Translations under genes and position numbers: made by a program
Notes under the pieces: model-generated
Database searches by the model: none
Told to the model about the DNA's origin: nothing
The model's input: the letters and a program-made list of their open reading frames with translations, nothing else
Part shown: one piece after another, positions 51,548-54,305 of the stretch
How the letters are laid out: every line of letters starts with the position of its first letter
How positions within the stretch are numbered: the first letter of the stretch is position 1
Origin: Acinetobacter chengduensis
GTDB taxonomy: Bacteria; Pseudomonadota; Gammaproteobacteria; Pseudomonadales; Moraxellaceae
Length of the DNA stretch: 54,305 bases
NCBI RefSeq assembly: GCF_003664645.1
Contig: NZ_RCHC01000021.1
Location: forward strand, 1-54,305
Direction: 5' to 3'

Positions 51548-52279
51548 ATGACTTATAAAATTCACTGTATCGACGTTAAAAACTCATTACAAAACTATAT
51601 TTGGTTGCTTGAGCATCAAGAAAGTTCAGAAGTTCTCGTGGTTGATCCAACAGAAGCAAATCTAGTTGAAGAATATTGTCAGTCACACCAACTTAAACTT
51701 GCACAAATCTGGTTAACGCATTGGCATAAAGACCATATTGGTGGCGTGCCTGAACTGGTTGCAACACGCTCTATTCCAGTGTTTGGTCCACGCGAAGAAT
51801 TGTCCAAAATTCCATTTATTTCTGATGCGCTGATGCATGAACAAGTAATCGAATTTCATGACCTAAAAGTTGACATTATCGCTGTTCCTGGGCATACCCT
51901 CGGGCATATTGTGTATTTTATAGATGCACTGGATGCCATGTTCTGCGGTGATACCTTGTTTGCTATGGGATGTGGGCGCGTTTTTGAAGGCACTCATCAA
52001 CAAATGTTCCATTCTTTGTCGCGTCTAGCCGCTTTACCGCCCCAAACAGCCGTATATTGCACCCATGAATATACCCTTTCAAATGCACAATTTGCTTTGC
52101 ATGTAGAACCACATAACCTAGCCATTCAACAGCGCGCCGAAGATGTACAACGTAAACGTATGCTTGGTGAATGCACATTGCCTAGCCGTATAGACATCGA
52201 GTTAGAAACTAATCCATTTTTAAGAGCTGAGAGTGTGGAAGAATTCCAACGCTTAAGAGAATTAAAAGATCACTTTTGA
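51548..52279 (+). CDS. gloB: Hydroxyacylglutathione hydrolase (glyoxalase II)
   Basis: The 243-residue metallo-beta-lactamase-fold protein has the zinc motif THWHKDHIGG with His58-x-His60-x-Asp62-His63. Further: VPGHTLGHIVYF, FCGDTLFAMGCGRVFEGTHQQM (metal ligands and substrate loop) and YCTHEYTLSNAQFAL. These are the glyoxalase II signatures; the C-terminal region fits the substrate-binding helical domain. It hydrolyses S-lactoylglutathione to lactate, the second step of methylglyoxal detoxification. The gene is single; a weak AT-rich hairpin (52296-52315) follows. Confidence 0.95.
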   Translation: MTYKIHCIDVKNSLQNYIWLLEHQESSEVLVVDPTEANLVEEYCQSHQLKLAQIWLTHWHKDHIGGVPELVATRSIPVFGPREELSKIPFISDALMHEQVIEFHDLKVDIIAVPGHTLGHIVYFIDALDAMFCGDTLFAMGCGRVFEGTHQQMFHSLSRLAALPPQTAVYCTHEYTLSNAQFALHVEPHNLAIQQRAEDVQRKRMLGECTLPSRIDIELETNPFLRAESVEEFQRLRELKDHF

Positions 52280-52399
52280 TTGCGATTAAAGCTCAAATAA
52301 AGCCCGCTCTTTATTGCGATTGGTTTTTAAATTCATCCATAAACGGACGTAACGCCATTTTAAGCAACATTTAAAAAGTACTTTAATATCGTCTATTAC

Positions 52400-52672
52400 T
52401 TATAAAATTTGATTGCTTTGTGCGTACAAGTCTAACTCTGCTTGCGTCACTACACGCATGGCATACATTTCGTCTACACGTACTAATAATAAACCGCTTA
52501 ATGCAGGCTGGTAACGACGTGCACTGCCAAATGGCGTATAGGCAACTTTCGATTCAGTCGAAAATACCAACCAATCTTCATGGCCTAACATCACGCCTAC
52601 AGCTTGAAGGCCCTGCTGCTGCATCGCATTTATCTGTTCTTTTACCTGAGTTTCAATCGTGGTTAGGCTCAT
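52400..52672 (-). CDS. Small hypothetical protein (90 aa)
   Basis: The 90-residue soluble product starts MSLTTIETQVKEQINAMQQQG and is mixed strand/helix (VGVMLGHEDWLVFSTESKV, LSGLLLVRVDEMYAMRVVT). There is no signal peptide, Cys or known domain. It looks like a small conserved Acinetobacter protein. It is transcribed leftward, ends about 120 bases beyond gloB (convergent) and has no partner gene. Confidence 0.7.
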   Translation of the reverse strand: MSLTTIETQVKEQINAMQQQGLQAVGVMLGHEDWLVFSTESKVAYTPFGSARRYQPALSGLLLVRVDEMYAMRVVTQAELDLYAQSNQIL

Positions 52673-53184
52673 TACACAGCTCTTACATACAAAGTGATCT
52701 TAATATTATGGAAGTATAAGTGCTCCGCATACAATCTAAATCACTTTTCATGCTTCACTGCTGAATAAAACAACATTAAACACAAAAACCTATAGCTGGC
52801 TAAATTAGATAAATCGCCATTTTTATACCCTCTTATACCTTCCAATTTTCACAAGCCCGTACACACTGTGAATCTCACTTTATGTACCATATTGCATGTT
52901 TTAAATAGCGGAATGAATCTACATCGTAGTGAGTAAAAAGGGATCTCGCTGAAGCATGGTCATTTGGCTTTTCAACACTTTGTAGCAAAGATTAATATAT
53001 TTAGTTACATGATTAAAATATCTAAAAATATGAAAGATTTGTTTCATTCTACTCATACCAAAACGCGATTATTCGATGAAAAAATATTCAAAATAAAATA
53101 TTTTATATAAAACTGAGTTAACAGACCTTTAAAAATGATTTGTATGTCCCTATTAATATTTTAAGATGGATATGGAGTTCGCCT
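52673..53184. other. Intergenic gap
   Basis: About 510 AT-rich bases without a recognised gene, RNA or large inverted repeat. It carries the promoters of the leftward 90-residue gene and of the rightward small gene; none is clear enough to mark. Confidence 0.4.
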
Positions 53185-53388
53185 GTGAAAAAAGTGGTTA
53201 AAGCAAAGAATCTAATCGCCTTCCGCCTATGGTTAGAAAAACTCGGTTATAGCGTACGCAACTTGGCCGATGGACGTGGTTTTACTTTCAGTTTTAAAAA
53301 AGAATATGGTTTAGTCACCTATGAACTTGCAGGAAATGCTTTAGCGATGCAACTAGGTGAAGAATTTGAGGATCACCTCAAGGCTTAA
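53185..53388 (+). CDS. Small conserved hypothetical protein (67 aa)
   Basis: A GTG at 53185 follows GGAG at 53174-53177 and gives a 67-residue, basic protein (KKVVKAKNLIAFRLWLEKLGYSV), ending in a helical acidic tail (LGEEFEDHLKA). An ATG at 53140 would add 15 residues, but the RBS favours GTG. No domain is recognised. It is followed by a terminator at 53484. Confidence 0.6.
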   Translation: MKKVVKAKNLIAFRLWLEKLGYSVRNLADGRGFTFSFKKEYGLVTYELAGNALAMQLGEEFEDHLKA

Positions 53389-53483
53389 GCAATGCTAAAA
53401 GCCCTTTCAACCATTTTTTGAATTACATCTACCGCTCAATCAAATAGGGAAAGTTTGATCAGCTCAATTTATTATTCTTCATT

Positions 53484-53510
53484 AAGCTTGGATTATTCCA
53501 AGCTTTTTTA
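53484..53510 (+). terminator. Terminator
   Basis: AAGCTTGGA, loop TTAT, TCCAAGCTT followed by TTTTA. It ends the small gene upstream. Confidence 0.88.
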
Positions 53511-53670
53511 TATATTGCATACGGTATAGATATATCATTTTCAGCACACGTATATTTGCAATTTCATTGCATGTGAAATCTCAAAAGCCTAGATCGAAAC
53601 TTTGGCTTTAAATTTTAACCTCTCATATAGTCTGATATGATTAATAATAATTCTTAATTAAGATATTTAT

Positions 53671-53916
53671 ATGCACGAATCAAAAGATAAAGATTTAGCT
53701 ATCGCATATTGTTTACTAATTTTCTGTGGATTCTTAGGTATCCACAGGTTTTATTTAGGAAAAAATATCAGTGGCATTTTATTTATTCTTCTTTCTTATT
53801 CGTGTTTAGCCTTTTCACCTGCAATCGTGTTCGTGACTATTTGGCTCATTATAGATCTTTTTCTATTGCCAACCTTCGTTAAGTCCGCAAACACTTTTCA
53901 ATATAGCGCCATTTAA
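53671..53916 (+). CDS. TM2-domain membrane protein
   Basis: The 81-residue protein has the TM2 signature: two hydrophobic segments with a short turn (IAYCLLIFCGFLGIHRFYLGK and ILFILLSYSCLAF). The GxxGxHRFYLG motif is characteristic of TM2 family proteins. Function in bacteria is unknown. The last hydrophobic part (IVFVTIWLIIDLFLLP) may be a further membrane segment. It stands alone, and its transcript ends at the terminator near 54002. Confidence 0.88.
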   Translation: MHESKDKDLAIAYCLLIFCGFLGIHRFYLGKNISGILFILLSYSCLAFSPAIVFVTIWLIIDLFLLPTFVKSANTFQYSAI

Positions 53917-54001
53917 CATCATGGCTGCTATACAAACTTGTATTGTATGCCACATATAAAAATAGCTACGTCTAGAATATTAAATTACAAATGCTAGCCA
54001 T

Positions 54002-54039
54002 AAAAAAAGGCAAGATGAATATATCATCTTGCCTTTTTT
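54002..54039. terminator. Bidirectional terminator between the TM2 gene and tRNA-Leu
   Basis: AAAAAAAGGCAAGATGA, loop ATATA, TCATCTTGCCTTTTTT: long stem with A and T tracts. It lies immediately after the tRNA on the minus strand, so it ends its transcript. Confidence 0.93.
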
Positions 54040-54045
54040 GTATCT

Positions 54046-54130
54046 TGGTGGGGACGGAGAGACTCGAACTCTCACACCTTGCGGCGCTGGAACCTAAATC
54101 CAGTGCGTCTACCAATTTCGCCACGTCCCC
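54046..54130 (-). tRNA. tRNA-Leu (UAG)
   Basis: On minus the sequence begins GGGGACGTGGCGAAATTGG and ends in CCGTCCCCACCA. The acceptor arm pairs GGGGACG with CGTCCCC. The anticodon loop is TTTAGGT with the anticodon TAG at 54094-54096. The long variable arm (CGCCGCAAGGTGT-like) and GTTCGAGTC T-loop fit a class II leucine tRNA. CCA is encoded. Confidence 0.97.
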
Positions 54131-54143
54131 AATGGCTGGGTAT

Positions 54144-54170
54144 ATTATAGAGATAGAATGCTGATGACAA
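54144..54170 (-). promoter_or_regulatory. Promoter of tRNA-Leu
   Basis: On minus, TATAAT (54144-54149) lies 14 bases before the tRNA start, with a TTGTCA (54165-54170) 15 bases upstream of it. The spacer is two bases short of the usual 17. Confidence 0.65.
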
Positions 54171-54305
54171 GCGCTTTTCTAACCAATCAAACATTTTTTT
54201 ATCATAAAAACAGCAATTAACTTATTTTATTTTCACCGCCCTACCCAATCTTAAACGGTTTATGTCAAACACCAAATTTTAGGCAATAAAAAAGCAAGGT
54301 CTATA

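Noticed and set aside
52296..52315. Hairpin AATAAAG...CTTTATT after gloB as a terminator
   Set aside because: The stem is almost all A/T and followed by GCGATTGG, so it is only a weak candidate and not listed as a feature.
1..54305. CRISPR array, insertion sequence or integron
   Set aside because: No regularly spaced repeats, transposase gene or attC-like array was seen anywhere in the window.

Overview
The window reads as a chromosomal segment of an Acinetobacter species (Gammaproteobacteria, Moraxellaceae). Evidence: low GC (roughly 40 percent by eye), protein sequences of MetK, HemL, DusB and the desaturase-linked TetR regulator that resemble what I remember of Acinetobacter proteins, very regular hairpin-plus-T-tract terminators, and a tRNA-Leu(UAG) at the right edge. 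The species cannot be fixed from the sequence alone.

Layout. (1) 1-3.2 kb is the end of an integrated prophage or similar element: a run of small, ATGA-overlapping early genes (unknowns, a small DNA-methyltransferase-like protein, a helix-turn-helix protein) facing a convergent tyrosine integrase. Between the integrase start and the first host gene lies an 8-8-8 inverted repeat that looks like an attachment core. (2) 3.2-10.1 kb: YceI-like periplasmic protein, SnoaL-like protein, GNAT acetyltransferase, transketolase, S-adenosylmethionine synthetase, SMI1/KNR4 protein. (3) 10.2-17.1 kb: Ala-rich lipoprotein, VIT-family transporter, YeeE/YedE thiosulfate-type transporter, an unknown lipoprotein, the two-gene radical-SAM DNA-metabolism pair (TIGR03916/TIGR03915), a FabK/nitronate-monooxygenase-like flavoprotein and an unlisted 49-residue membrane-anchored ORF. 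(4) 17.1-24.7 kb: DusB, a poly-N-acetylglucosamine operon pgaB-pgaC-pgaD with no pgaA in front, DUF1615 lipoprotein and HAD-IB phosphatase. (5) 24.8-27.8 kb: a desaturase / ferredoxin-type reductase operon divergent from its TetR regulator (same layout as desT-desCB of Pseudomonas aeruginosa). (6) 28-31 kb: orphan PAAR protein, a PcfJ-like protein and two small acidic proteins. (7) 31-35.6 kb: RapA, RluA-type pseudouridine synthase, and an orphan protein joining a degenerate isochorismatase fold to a carrier-protein domain. (8) 35.7-38.8 kb: a distinctly AT-rich block: LysR regulator divergent from a 2-oxoglutarate/Fe(II) dioxygenase, a LysE/RhtB exporter and a ThrH-like HAD enzyme. (9) 38.9-54.3 kb: housekeeping and small conserved genes (HbpS/GlcG-like, hemL, thiE, DUF962, CYTH triphosphatase, DUF3144, amidohydrolase, a Fur-box-preceded M16 peptidase, PhzF-like, flavin reductase, GloB, TM2 protein, tRNA-Leu).

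How the parts work together. Most of the window is core metabolism in short operons separated by bidirectional terminators. The strongest candidates for undescribed biology are the AT-rich dioxygenase-exporter-ThrH cassette (possible hydroxy-amino-acid production and export), the radical-SAM/TIGR03915 pair, the isochorismatase-carrier orphan, the Fur-box M16 peptidase, the pgaBCD operon that lacks its porin gene, and a perfect 18-bp inverted repeat in the thiE-DUF962 gap.

All calls come from reading the sequence and recalled knowledge of protein families. No similarity search, HMM scan or structure prediction was run.
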